Shown one piece after another: positions 21,039 through 31,089 of a stretch of DNA of 64,000 nt; position 1 is the stretch's first letter; every line of letters starts with the position of its first letter. The position numbers and the translations under genes were made by a program. A model generated the notes under the pieces. That model did no database searches and had not been told where the DNA came from. It worked only from the letters and a program-made list of their open reading frames with translations. The DNA comes from Roseiarcus sp963749715 (GTDB lineage Bacteria; Pseudomonadota; Alphaproteobacteria; Rhizobiales; Beijerinckiaceae), in the NCBI GenBank assembly GCA_963749715.1, contig CAVVNR010000008.1, positions 496,001-560,000 of the forward strand. The letters run 5' to 3'.

Positions 21039-22336
21039 CGACGGAGTTCGACATGCCAAAGACGAAAACGGCAAAGGAGCTTGGCGTTTCGGCGCCCTTT
21101 TCGCGCCTCGCCATGGCCTATGTGCTGGCCGGCGGGCGGGGCAGCCGCCTGCTCGAGCTCACCGACCGGCGCGCCAAGCCGGCGGTATATTTCGGCGGCA
21201 AGTCGCGCATCATCGACTTTGCGCTCTCGAACGCGCTCAATTCCGGCATTCGCCGCATCGCTGTCGCCACCCAATACAAGGCCCACAGCCTTATCCGTCA
21301 CCTGCAACGCGGCTGGAACTTCTTCCGCCCCGAGCGCAACGAGAGTTTTGACGTCCTGCCTGCCTCGCAGCGCGTCTCAGAGACGATGTGGTATCTCGGG
21401 ACGGCCGACGCGGTCTATCAGAACATCGACATCATCGAGAGCTATCGTCCTCAATTCATGGTGCTTTTGGCCGGAGATCATATCTACAAGATGGATTACG
21501 AGAAAATGCTGCAGCAGCACGTCGACACTGGCGCCGACGTCACTGTCGGCTGTCTCGAGGCGTCGCTCGAGGAAGCCAAAGGCTTCGGCGTCATGCATGT
21601 CGACGAAAAGAACACGATCATCAAGTTTCTGGAGAAGCCGAAGAACCCGCCGCCGATGCCCGGCAAGCCCGACGTCGCGCTGTGCAGCATGGGCATCTAC
21701 GTGTTCGAGACCTCGTTCCTGATCGACCTTCTCAAGCGCGACGCGGCGGACGCCAATTCGAGCCACGATTTCGGCAAGGACATCATCCCCTACATCGTCA
21801 AGAACGGAAAAGCGGTGGCGCACCACTTCTCGCAGTCCTGCGTGACTTCGACCGAGGAGGCGAAACCGTATTGGCGCGACGTCGGAACCGTCGACGCCTA
21901 TTGGGCCGCCAACATCGACCTGACCGACATCGTCCCCGATCTCGACCTTTACGATCGCGGCTGGCCGATCTGGACTTACGGCGAGATCACCCCGCCGGCG
22001 AAATTCGTCCATGACGTCGACGGTCGCCGAGGCCTGGCGGTCTCCACTTTGCTGTCGGGGGGGTGCATCGTCTCCGGCGCGTCGCTCAGCCGCTCGCTGG
22101 TTTTCACCGGCGTGCATGTCCACTCGTACACCACCGTGCACGAGACTGTGGTGCTGCCCTACGTCAACATCGGGCGCAACGTGCGGCTCATCAAAGCGGT
22201 CATCGACAGCGAAGTCCGCATTCCCGATGGCCTCGTGGTCGGCGAGGATCCCGAGCTCGACGCCAAACGGTTTCGCCGCACCGAAAGCGGCGTCACTCTG
22301 ATCACCCAGCCGATGATCGACAAGCTCGCGCAATGA
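21035..22336 (+). CDS. glgC: glucose-1-phosphate adenylyltransferase
   Basis: GlgC makes ADP-glucose from ATP and glucose-1-phosphate, the committed step of bacterial glycogen synthesis and usually allosterically controlled. The 433-residue protein has the nucleotidyltransferase loop AGGRGSRLLELTDRRAKPAV, the substrate site YLGTADAVYQN and GDHIYKMDY, the sugar-phosphate Lys in FLEKPKNPP, and a C-terminal left-handed helix domain (SGASLSRSLVFTGVHV). It sits between glgB and glgA with ATGA overlaps on both sides. The frame is intact. Confidence 0.97.
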   Translation: MTTEFDMPKTKTAKELGVSAPFSRLAMAYVLAGGRGSRLLELTDRRAKPAVYFGGKSRIIDFALSNALNSGIRRIAVATQYKAHSLIRHLQRGWNFFRPERNESFDVLPASQRVSETMWYLGTADAVYQNIDIIESYRPQFMVLLAGDHIYKMDYEKMLQQHVDTGADVTVGCLEASLEEAKGFGVMHVDEKNTIIKFLEKPKNPPPMPGKPDVALCSMGIYVFETSFLIDLLKRDAADANSSHDFGKDIIPYIVKNGKAVAHHFSQSCVTSTEEAKPYWRDVGTVDAYWAANIDLTDIVPDLDLYDRGWPIWTYGEITPPAKFVHDVDGRRGLAVSTLLSGGCIVSGASLSRSLVFTGVHVHSYTTVHETVVLPYVNIGRNVRLIKAVIDSEVRIPDGLVVGEDPELDAKRFRRTESGVTLITQPMIDKLAQ

Positions 22337-23787
22337 GCGAGCTGAAAGTCCTCTCCGTCGCTTCGGAGATCTACCCGCTCATCAAGACCGGCGGGCTCGC
22401 CGACGTCGTCGGCGCGCTGCCTGCCGCGCTCGCTCGCGAAGGCGTCGAGATCAGGACCCTCGTCCCCGCCTACCCGGCGGTCATGGCCAAGCTCGACGAC
22501 GCTTCGACCGCGCACGACTATGGAGACCTGTTCGGCGGGCCGGCCCGCATCCTCGCCGGCAAGGCGGCCGGACTCGACCTGTTCGCGATCCATGCGCCCC
22601 ATCTCTACGACCGGCCGGGCAACCCCTACCTCGGCCCCGACGGACTCGACTGGCCCGACAATGCCCGCCGCTTCGCGGCGCTCGCGCGCGTCGGCGCCGA
22701 CATCGGCCTCGGCGCGATCGACGGCTTCCGGCCGCAGGCGGTTCACGCCCATGACTGGCAAGCAGCGCTCGCCCCAGCCTACCTGCACTACGCGGATGGA
22801 CCGCGTCCCGGCACGGCGATCACGATCCACAACATCGCCTTCCAGGGCCACTATCCGGCCTCAATCTTTGCCGAACTGGGCCTGCCGCCGCGTGCGCTGA
22901 CGATCGACGGGGTCGAATATTTCGGCGGCGTCGGGTATCTCAAGGCGGGCCTGCTGCTCTCCGACCGCATCACCACCGTTTCGCCGACCTACGCGCGCGA
23001 AATCATGACGCCGGAATTCGGCATGGCGCTCGACGGGCTTTTGCGCACACGCGCCAGCGTCGTTCAGGGCATCGTCAACGGCATCGACGACACGGTCTGG
23101 AACCCGGCCACCGATTCGACGCTGGCGCAAAACTACAGCGCGCTCCGCATCGACATGCGGGTGCGCAACAAGACCGCGCTCCAGGCCCAGATGGGACTGG
23201 CGCCGGGACTGAACAGGCCGCTGTTCGGCGTCGTCTCGCGTCTTTCGGATCAGAAGGGCCTCGACTTGTTGTTGCAGGCGCTGCCGGGCCTCATCGCCAA
23301 GGGCGGCCAGCTCGCCCTGCTGGGCTCGGGCGACCGGGCGCTCGAGGCGGGCTTCGCCGCCGCCGCCGCCGCGCGGCCGGACTCGGTCGGCTGCGTGATC
23401 GGCTACGATGAGAGACTCGCCCATCTGTTCCAGGCCGCCGCCGATTTCATCGTCGTGCCCTCCCGCTTCGAGCCCTGCGGCCTGACCCAGCTCTGCGCTC
23501 TCCGTTACGGAGCGCTGCCGATCGTCGCGCGGGTCGGCGGTCTCGCCGACACGGTCATCGACGCCAACGAGGCAGCGACGGCGGCGGGCGTAGCCACAGG
23601 CGTCCAGTTCCATCCACCCTCGGTTGAAGCGCTGGCCTATGCGCTCGACCGTGGACTGGAGATTGGCCGCGATCCGGCGACATCGCGGCGCTTGAGACTC
23701 AACGGCATGCGCTCGGACGTCTCGTGGCGCGGCCCGGCGCAGCGATACGCCGCCCTCTATCGCGCTCTGGCGACGGCGCCGGAATGA
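22333..23787 (+). CDS. glgA: glycogen synthase (ADP-glucose type)
   Basis: GlgA is a GT5 glucosyltransferase that elongates the alpha-1,4 chain from ADP-glucose. The start ATG 22333 overlaps the glgC stop, giving 484 residues. The N-terminal motif KTGGLADVVGALP binds ADP-glucose, HAHDWQAAL follows in the first Rossmann domain, and the second domain has the SRLSDQKGLDLL block and the catalytic EPCGLTQL motif near residue 380. It is coupled to glgX by another ATGA overlap. The frame is intact. Confidence 0.96.
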   Translation: MSELKVLSVASEIYPLIKTGGLADVVGALPAALAREGVEIRTLVPAYPAVMAKLDDASTAHDYGDLFGGPARILAGKAAGLDLFAIHAPHLYDRPGNPYLGPDGLDWPDNARRFAALARVGADIGLGAIDGFRPQAVHAHDWQAALAPAYLHYADGPRPGTAITIHNIAFQGHYPASIFAELGLPPRALTIDGVEYFGGVGYLKAGLLLSDRITTVSPTYAREIMTPEFGMALDGLLRTRASVVQGIVNGIDDTVWNPATDSTLAQNYSALRIDMRVRNKTALQAQMGLAPGLNRPLFGVVSRLSDQKGLDLLLQALPGLIAKGGQLALLGSGDRALEAGFAAAAAARPDSVGCVIGYDERLAHLFQAAADFIVVPSRFEPCGLTQLCALRYGALPIVARVGGLADTVIDANEAATAAGVATGVQFHPPSVEALAYALDRGLEIGRDPATSRRLRLNGMRSDVSWRGPAQRYAALYRALATAPE

Positions 23788-26700
23788 GTGAGCTTCCGGC
23801 GGGCCTCGGCGCCGTCGTCGCGGCGAACGGCCTTGAAGCGGCGCTCGTCCTGCCCAACGCGGAGAGCGCTTCGCTTTGCCTCTATGACGGCGATCGCGAG
23901 GCCTTTCGCGCGCCGATGGTCCGCGACGCGCAAGGCGTCCTGCGCGGCTTCGCCCCCGGCTTCGGGGCGGAGGCGCGCTACGGGTTCCGCGTCGAGGGAC
24001 CCCACGACCCGGCGCGCGGCGCGCGCTTCGACGCCTCGAAGCTCTTGGCCGATCCTTACGCCTGGCGGTTCGACCGGCCGTTCCGTCTCCATCCGTCGAT
24101 GTTCGCTTTCGGCGCCGACAGCGGGCCATTCGCGGCGAAGGCGATCGCGGGGGCGCCGCCCGCGGGCGCCTCGGATTCAAGCGCGTCGCGCCGCAGGCGC
24201 TGGTCGTCTACGAGCTCAACCTGCGCGGCTTTTCCCGCCTCAACCCGGCGATACCCGAGCCGGCGCGAGGGACTTTCGCCGGGCTCGCCCATCCGGCGTC
24301 GATCGCCCATCTGGCCGCGCTCGGCGTGACTGCGGTCGAGATCATGCCTGCCGACACGTTCGTCGACGAACGGCAAATGCAGGCGCTCGGCCTGTCGGAT
24401 GCATGGGGCTACAACGCCGTCGTGTTCGGATCGCCCGACCCACGCCTCGCTCCTGGCGGCTGGGCCGAGGTTCGCGCGGCGACCGACGCTCTGCACGCGG
24501 CCGGCATGGAGGCCATTCTCGACGTCGTTTTCAACCACAACGGCGAGAGCGACCAGCTCGGCCCGACGCTCTCGTTCCGCGGTCTCGACAACGCCGCCTG
24601 GTTCCGTCTCGATCCGAACAATCCGGCGCTCTATATCAACGACGCGGGCACCGGCAATTGCCTGGCGCTCGACCGCCCGCTGGTCATCGACATGGCGATC
24701 GGCGCGCTGAAGCGCTGGATGGTCCATGGCGGTTTCGACGGATTTCGCTTTGATCTCGCCCCGGCGCTTGGCCGGAGCGCGAGCGGCTTTGACGCTGATG
24801 CGCCTTTCTTCCAGGCGCTCGCCGCCGATCCCATACTCGCCAAGGCGCGCCTCATCGCCGAGCCCTGGGACGTGGGCCCGGGCGGCTATCGCCTCGGCCA
24901 GTTCCGTCCCTCGTTCGCCGAATGGAACGACCGCTTCCGCGACGCCGCGCGCCGCTTCTGGCGCGGCGACGCCGGGATGCGCGGCGAGATCGCGACCCGG
25001 ATCGCCGGTTCGCGCGACGTGTTCGGCCGAGCCGCGGCGCCATCCAAGAGCGTCAACTTTGTTGTCGTCCACGACGGCTTCACGCTTCGCGACCTCGTCT
25101 CCTACGATCGCAAGCACAACGAGGCCAATGGCGAGAACAATCGCGACGGCTCGGACAACAACCTCAGCTGGAACCACGGCGCCGAGGGTCCGAGCGACGA
25201 CCCCGCGATCGTCGAATCGCGTTCGCGCGACGAGCGCAATCTGCTGACGTTGCTCATCGCCTCGCGCGGGACGCCGATGCTCGGCATGGGCGCGGAGCTC
25301 GGCTTCAGCCAGGGCGGCAACAACAACGCCTACGCCCAGGACAATGCGACGAGCGCGATCGACTGGCGCGCCGCCGACGCGTCGCTCATCGCCTTCACCG
25401 CCCGGCTCATCAAGGCTCGGCTGAGCAACCCCGCGCTGTCTCGCGACGCCTTCCTGACCGGCGCGCCGTTCGACGCGAGCGGCCTTCCCGATGTCGAGTG
25501 GCGCGACGCCGACGGGCCAATGACGCAGAGCGGGTGGAACGATCCGGCCGGCGCGGTGATGGTTGCGGTGTTCGCCGCCGCGCAAGGCGACGGGGCCGAT
25601 CGCGTCGCATTGGCGATGAACCGATCGGCCGCGGAAGCGGAAATCCGCCTGCCGGCGCCCCGCTCCGGCATGGCTTGGCGCGCCCTCGTCGACGCCCATG
25701 ACCCTGAGGCGCCCGAGCGCGCGATCGCGCTCGCCGATCGAGTACGGCTTCACGCCCGGTCCTCGCTCATTCTCGCCGAGGCGAGGACGGCGAGCGGAGC
25801 TCCGGGCTCCGGGGCGCCCAGCGCCGAGGCGATCGACGCGCTCGCCGGCGCGGCTGGAATCGCCGGCGAATGGTGGGACGTCAGCGGCAAGCGCACGATC
25901 GTTTCGCCCGAGACCAAGGTCGCGCTTCTCTCAGCGCTTGGGCTCGAGGTCGCGAGCGAAGCGCAGGCGCGCGGCAGTCTCACGCGCCTTGTCGATGAAA
26001 CCCATCGCCGGCGCCTGCCCTTCTCGCTCGTGCTGCGCCTTGGCGAGCCGGCGGTCGCGCCTCTGCGCGATCTGCCGACCGCAGTCGACGCGCGGATCAC
26101 GCGCGAGGACGGCTCGGTCGCGGAATGGCGGGTCGAGGCCGCCGAAGGCGTCCGGCGCGACCTGCCCGACGGACGCTCGGCAGCCGAACGCGCAATCGCG
26201 CTGCCGGCGCTGCCCGCCGGCCGCTATCGGCTCATTGTCGGCGAGACCGAATGCGCGCTGACCATCGCTCCGCCGGAGGCCTTTAGCCCCAAGGCGGCGT
26301 CGCGGAAGCGGTTCGGCGTCGCCGCCCAGCTCTACGCGCTCAGGCGCGCGGATGAGAACGGTCACGACCAGGGGATCGGCGACTTCTCGACGCTGGCCCT
26401 CGCGGGCGAGAAGGCCGGGGGCTTGGGTGCGGCTTATTTCGGCGTCAGCCCGCTGCACATGCTGTTCCCGCGCGACCGGGAAAGGGCGAGTCCCTACTAT
26501 CCCTCCGACCGGCGCTTCCTCGATCCCATCCTCATCGACGTCCTTGACGACGCGGGCCTGCCGCGCGACGAGGCGGTGGACGCGGCGCTGGCGGCGGTGG
26601 GGCCAGCGTTCGCGGCGGCGTCGGGGACGAGCCAAGTCGACTACGAGGCCGTCTGGCGCGCCAAGCGCCCGGCGCTCGAAGCCTGGAGCGCGGCCTTCGC

Positions 26701-27939
26701 CCGCGTCCGCGCCGCCCAGCCTGGCGATCCGCTGGTCGCAGACTACCATGCGTTCGCGAGATTGGGCGGCGAATCCCTTCGGCGCTTCGCGGCGTTCCAG
26801 GCGGCCGCCGACGGAGAAGCCGGGGAGAATTGGCGGCTCTGGCCGCAAGCCCTGCGCGACGGCGAACCCAGGGCGATCGACGACGCGATCGCGCGCAATC
26901 GCCAAGCCTTCGAGTTCGCCCTCTTCTGCCAGTGGCTGGCCGACCGCCAGCTCGGGCGGGCCGCCGGGCGAGCGCGCCAGGGGGACTCGACATCGGGTTC
27001 TATCGCGATCTCGCGGTCGGCGCGGCGCCTGACGGGGCCGAATCTTGGGCGCATCGCACGATCCTCGCGCGCGGCGTCACCATCGGCGCGCCGCCCGATC
27101 CGTTTTCCGCCCAAGGGCAGAACTGGAACCTGCCCGCGCCCAATCCGCTGGCCGGCGCGCGGGAGGGCTGGATCTCGCTCAGCGCGGTTTACCGCGCAAA
27201 CATGCGCCACGCCGGCATGCTGCGGATCGATCACGCGATGGGGCTTGAGCGCCTGTTCCTCATTCCGGAGGGCGCCAAACCGGCCGACGGCGCCTACCTC
27301 TCCTATCCGCTCGACGACCTCATCGGCCATATCGCGCTCGAAAGCCAACGCGCCCAATGCATGGTGGTCGGCGAGGATCTCGGGACCGTGCCGGAGGGCT
27401 TCCGCGATCGGATGACGCGCGCCTGCATTCAGGGGATGCGGGTGCTGTGGTTCGAGCGCGACGGCCCGCAAGTGCGGCCGCCCGAGTCTTATCCGCCGCT
27501 CTCGGTCGCCTGCGTCGCCACCCACGATCTGGCGACGCTCGCCGGCTGGTGGGGAGGCGCCGACATCGCCGAGCGGCTCTCGCTTGGCTTGCTGACCCTG
27601 GCCAGGGCCGGCGAGGAGATCGCCCGCCGGCGCGAGGAGAAGCGCGGCCTCATCGCCGCTCTTGTCGCCGCCGGCCTCATCGGCTCGGGCCCAACCGAGG
27701 ACACCCCGCTCACCGACGCGATCGCCGCGGCCATCCATGCGCTCATCGGCCGAGCGAGCTCGGACCTCGCCCACGCCCAGTTCGACGATCTCGTCGGCGA
27801 TACCGTCCAGACCAACCTGCCGGGAACCGACCGCGAGCGTCCCAATTGGCAACTCAAGGCCGGCTCGGACATCGCCGCCGCCTTCGCCAGCCGTCGCGCG
27901 CAGACGATCCTCACGGCTCTGGCCAAGGGGCGTACGTAG
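23784..27939 (+). CDS. glgX: fused glycogen debranching enzyme GlgX and 4-alpha-glucanotransferase MalQ, two frameshifts
   Basis: The N-terminal half is a GH13 isoamylase-type debranching enzyme. It has VVYELNLRGFSRLNP, GMEAILDVVFNHNGES, the nucleophile region GFDGFRFDLAPALGR, AEPWDVGPGGYRLG and KHNEANGENNRDG. From about 25840 a second enzyme follows without a stop: a GH77 amylomaltase with GVAAQLYALR, ASPYYPSDRRF, MLRIDHAMGLERLF, VVGEDLGTVPEGF and CVATHDLATLAGWW. Two single-base losses split the frame: one in the GC-rich stretch 24150-24172, one in the G run 26980-26984 (expected six G). Restored, it is one protein of roughly 1385 residues. It overlaps glgA by four bases, and the fusion couples debranching with disproportionation of released maltodextrins. 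Confidence 0.88.
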
Positions 27940-28024
27940 TCGGCTCGCGCCCGGCCGATTTTGACGCGAGGCCGGCGAGCGAGTATCTGCTCGCCGCGAC
28001 ACTGCGGCCTTTGGGGCGCCTTGC

Positions 28025-28669
28025 ATGACCCTGCGCTTTCTTGATCTCGACGCCTTGAAGGCGGTTCCGCTGATCCGCGAGCCATTCGAATATTTTCTGG
28101 TCCCCGGATTTGTCCGCCCCGAGGCGCGGGTGAAAATCAACGCCGACTATCCGAAAATCTCCGAGGGCGGGAGCTTCCCCGTCGCGCAGCTTTCCTATGG
28201 CCCCGCGTTCCGCGAATTCGTCGACGAATTGGAGAGCGACGAGTTCCGGGAAGCTTTTGAGAAGAAATTCGCTCTCGATCTCGCCGGCCGCCCGACCACG
28301 ATCACGGTTCGCGGTCAGTGCGGCTTGAGGGACGGTCGCATCCATACCGACACCAAGAGCAAGATCATCACCATCCTCATCTACATGAACGCCGGCTGGG
28401 AGCACCCGGGCGGCCGCCTGCGCCTCTTGAAGTCGGCCGACAACCTCGAGGATGCGATCATGGAAGTGCCCCCGACCGAGGGGACGCTCTTGGCGTTCAA
28501 GCGGGCCGACAATTCCTGGCACGGGCACAAGCCGTTCGCCGGCGAGCGTCGCGTCATCCAGCTCAATTGGGTCACTTCCGAAGGCGACCGCAAGCTCGCA
28601 ATGCTGCGCCACCACGTCTCGGCGCCATTCAAGCGCCTGATCGCCGCGATGCGCCCGAGCGCAGCCTGA
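28025..28669 (+). CDS. 2OG-Fe(II) oxygenase family protein
   Basis: This 214-residue protein has the double-stranded beta-helix pattern of the 2-oxoglutarate and iron dependent oxygenases. The HxD iron pair is in GRIHTDTKSK (about residues 106-108), the distal histidine is in SWHGHKPF, and the 2-oxoglutarate Arg is in GERRVIQLNW. It lies 85 bases after the glgX/malQ stop in the same direction, so it may be the last gene of the glycogen operon. The natural substrate is unknown. Related proteins hydroxylate proteins or small molecules; no glycogen link is established. Confidence 0.75.
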   Translation: MTLRFLDLDALKAVPLIREPFEYFLVPGFVRPEARVKINADYPKISEGGSFPVAQLSYGPAFREFVDELESDEFREAFEKKFALDLAGRPTTITVRGQCGLRDGRIHTDTKSKIITILIYMNAGWEHPGGRLRLLKSADNLEDAIMEVPPTEGTLLAFKRADNSWHGHKPFAGERRVIQLNWVTSEGDRKLAMLRHHVSAPFKRLIAAMRPSAA

Positions 28670-28701
28670 ACGGCGCCTCCCGCCGCCGCTTTAGCTCGGA
28701 C

Positions 28702-28793
28702 CGTCGTTGCGAGGAGCCAAGCGACGAAGCAATCCAGAGATCCTTGCGCGCCCTACGTTTCCTGGATTGCTTCGCTCCGCTCGCAATGACGAC
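28702..28793. repeat. palindromic intergenic repeat of the alphaproteobacterial REP type
   Basis: The left arm (28702-28737) and right arm (28761-28793) are near-perfect inverted copies. Read outward they match the common alphaproteobacterial element built on CGTCGTTGCGAG and GAAGCAATCCAG with its complement. The centre is about 23 bases. It can form a long hairpin at the convergent 3' ends of the oxygenase and the GT4 gene. Elements of this appearance are dispersed in many copies in Bradyrhizobium and Rhodopseudomonas genomes; here only this copy was noticed. Confidence 0.75.
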
Positions 28794-28815
28794 GCTGGTT
28801 AATCACCCCCCATCC

Positions 28816-29895
28816 TCATCTTTTTCTCTGCGCCCAGACTTGCCGGTACACGGCGCCGATCTCGTCCGCCTCCCGGTCGCGGCTAAATCTCGCCACCACC
28901 GTCTCCCGCGCGCGCCACCCGATGGCCGCGATGCGTTCGGGATCGCGCATCAGCGGCTCGAGCGCGGCGACGAGCGCGTCGAGGTCTCCGACTGGCGCCA
29001 GCACGCCGTCGTCGCCGTCGGTGATGACCATTTCCGCCGCCCCGGCGCGCGTCGCGACCACCGCATCGCCGGCCGCCATCGCCTCGAGCATGGTCAGGCC
29101 GAAGCCCTCGACCCGCGAGGCGAAGACATAGATCGAAATCCGCTGATACCAGCGCGGCACCTCCTCGATCGGCAGTTCGCCAAGGAAGCGGATGCGCTCG
29201 GCGAGGCCGGCGGCTGCGACCTGCTGCTTCAGGCCCTCGAGGAACGGCCGATTGTCGACGGTCGTAAGCCCAATCACCACCGCCGCGAAGTCCGGATAGC
29301 GCGGCAGAAGGCGGCACATCGCCTCGACGAACAGGTCGGTTCCCTTTTGTCGCCGGACGCGGCCGAAAGTTCCGACGCCATACTTTCCCGGCAGGCCGGT
29401 CGCGGCGAAGGCCGCGCGCCTATCGTCGGGCGGGGAGTAGAGATCGACGTCGATGCCGTGATGGATCACGGTCGCCGGGCGAGGGATATATTCCGCCGCC
29501 ATCTCGCTGGTCGCGATCACCGCGTCCATCCGGGCGACGAGAAAACTGGTGAGCCAGGTCTTCTTGCGCTGGGAGGCCGAATTGAAGATCAGCGCGAACC
29601 GGTAGCCGAAAAGGTTGAGGAAAAGCCCGGCGATCATTTCGACATTGCGGCGCGCGTGCCAGATGCGCACCTTTCCGTGGCTCGGCGGACGAAAGCGCAG
29701 GCGCATGAGATCGCCGAGGCCAAGGCCCGCGATCCCCTCCGGCCGGTCCGGTCCCAGCCACGCCGCTCGCCAGCGCTCGGCGATCAGTGGGGCGATCGTC
29801 CGGTTCACCGCCGTGCCGCCCGAATAGCGCCAGTTCAGATTGGGAATGATGACCTCAAGCTCGCCGAGGGCCTCGTCATCCAATTCCCGGTTCAT
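28816..29895 (-). CDS. glycosyltransferase family 4, LPS-core type
   Basis: The 359-residue GT4 enzyme transfers a sugar from a nucleotide donor. It has the GT-B features: an N-terminal GGTAVNRTIAPL loop, the middle segment VIHHGIDVDLYSPP, the FGRVRRQKGTDLFVEAM phosphate-binding region, and the EX7E motif in EGFGLTMLEAMAAGDAVVATRAG. The IWHARRNVEM stretch recalls LpcC, the mannosyltransferase of rhizobial LPS core. It is followed by a GT2 gene on the same strand after 178 bases, consistent with core oligosaccharide assembly. The exact sugar is inference. Confidence 0.8.
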   Translation of the reverse strand: MNRELDDEALGELEVIIPNLNWRYSGGTAVNRTIAPLIAERWRAAWLGPDRPEGIAGLGLGDLMRLRFRPPSHGKVRIWHARRNVEMIAGLFLNLFGYRFALIFNSASQRKKTWLTSFLVARMDAVIATSEMAAEYIPRPATVIHHGIDVDLYSPPDDRRAAFAATGLPGKYGVGTFGRVRRQKGTDLFVEAMCRLLPRYPDFAAVVIGLTTVDNRPFLEGLKQQVAAAGLAERIRFLGELPIEEVPRWYQRISIYVFASRVEGFGLTMLEAMAAGDAVVATRAGAAEMVITDGDDGVLAPVGDLDALVAALEPLMRDPERIAAIGWRARETVVARFSRDREADEIGAVYRQVWAQRKR

Positions 29896-30073
29896 CCCGC
29901 CTCGCCCGATCCCGCCGCCGGCCGCGCCTCGAAGCGAAATCGACCACGGGTCGATTCCGAGGGCGCGGCGCGGAGACCGCTGCGCGGCGCCCAGGACAAG
30001 CGGGTCGACAGGCCGCGGCCCTCTCTAGCCGCGGAGCGCCCGGATTGCACGTTCGCCGTCCTGGCGGGATCCC

Positions 30074-30922
30074 TCATCGCTCCGTTCGAGCGTAGTACAA
30101 CTGGCGGTGGATGGCCTCGGTCATGAGCGAGTACATCGCGCCGGTCGCGGCATGGATGAAGCCGGCCCAACCGCACAGGAAAAACCGGTTCCAGAAGAAG
30201 ATGCGCAGAAAATAGATCGGCGGATTGAACAGCAATTTGAGCGTCGAGGGTTTCCGGCCAAACTTCAGCCGCTGCTCGGCCTTGAGCCGCGCGTAGGCGA
30301 TTTCCTTCTTCATCTGCTCGTTGAGCGGCAGCGAGCGTTCGTGGCGCAGGAGCCCTTGGCGCGCGACGGGCGTCTCGCCTTCGTCGGCGACCAGGCCCTC
30401 GTGGACGATGAGCGCGGGGTCGAAGCGCGCCCGGCCGCGCCGGACGAGGCGCAGGATGTGCTCCGGCCGCGTCCAGCGGCTTACCGGCTCCGAACGGCCG
30501 TAGAGCGTCAGCGAACGGCGCACCTTCCAGCCGGAGACGGCGTCATCGGCCGCCATGAGCCGAGGGAGCGAACTCCTGAGATCGTCGTCGAGCCACTCGT
30601 CCGCGTCGATGCTGAACACCCAGGGCTGCATCGCCTGATCGAGCGCGAATTGCTTCTGCCGGGCATAGCCGAGCCACGGCTGGCGGATGAGCCGAATCGG
30701 AAGGCCGCCGCGGGCGAACCCGTCGACGATCGCGAGCGTCCCGTCAGTCGAGCCCGAGTCGACCACGATGATCTCAACAAAGGCGCTCAGGCTTTGCAGG
30801 CACTTGCCGATACAAGCGGCCTCGTTCAGGCAGATGACGACAGCGCTCGCCGCAAGCGCGCCCGCGGCGTCCGAATCGGCGGGCTGAGCGGGAGAGACAG
30901 TCGCAGGATGCGTCAGCGCCAT
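30074..30922 (-). CDS. glycosyltransferase family 2, LPS-core (WaaE/LgtF-like)
   Basis: This is a GT-A fold transferase of 282 residues. The donor site includes VICLNEAACIGKCL, VDSGSTDGT and the metal-binding SIDADEWLDDDL. The acceptor half carries WKVRRSLTLYGR, the basic cluster LRLVRRGRARF with VHEGL, and two hydrophobic stretches near the C-terminus (FLRIFFWNRFFLCGWAGF) that should hold it at the membrane. This layout is typical of beta-1,4-glucosyltransferases that extend the LPS inner core. It is the upstream partner of the GT4 gene. Confidence 0.82.
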   Translation of the reverse strand: MALTHPATVSPAQPADSDAAGALAASAVVICLNEAACIGKCLQSLSAFVEIIVVDSGSTDGTLAIVDGFARGGLPIRLIRQPWLGYARQKQFALDQAMQPWVFSIDADEWLDDDLRSSLPRLMAADDAVSGWKVRRSLTLYGRSEPVSRWTRPEHILRLVRRGRARFDPALIVHEGLVADEGETPVARQGLLRHERSLPLNEQMKKEIAYARLKAEQRLKFGRKPSTLKLLFNPPIYFLRIFFWNRFFLCGWAGFIHAATGAMYSLMTEAIHRQLYYARTER

Positions 30923-31089
30923 GGCTTTGGTGTTCGGCGCGCCGGCGCCTCCGCGATAGGGAGGCGTTCAAGTCGTCAGGATCGCCGGCGCCGACCGATA
31001 TCTGGGCCATTTGCCCAGTTGTGGCAACCCCGGCGGGCGCATCCCTGACAGTGCTTGCGCGCCCCGGCCGCCGCCACCATATCGCCAGG

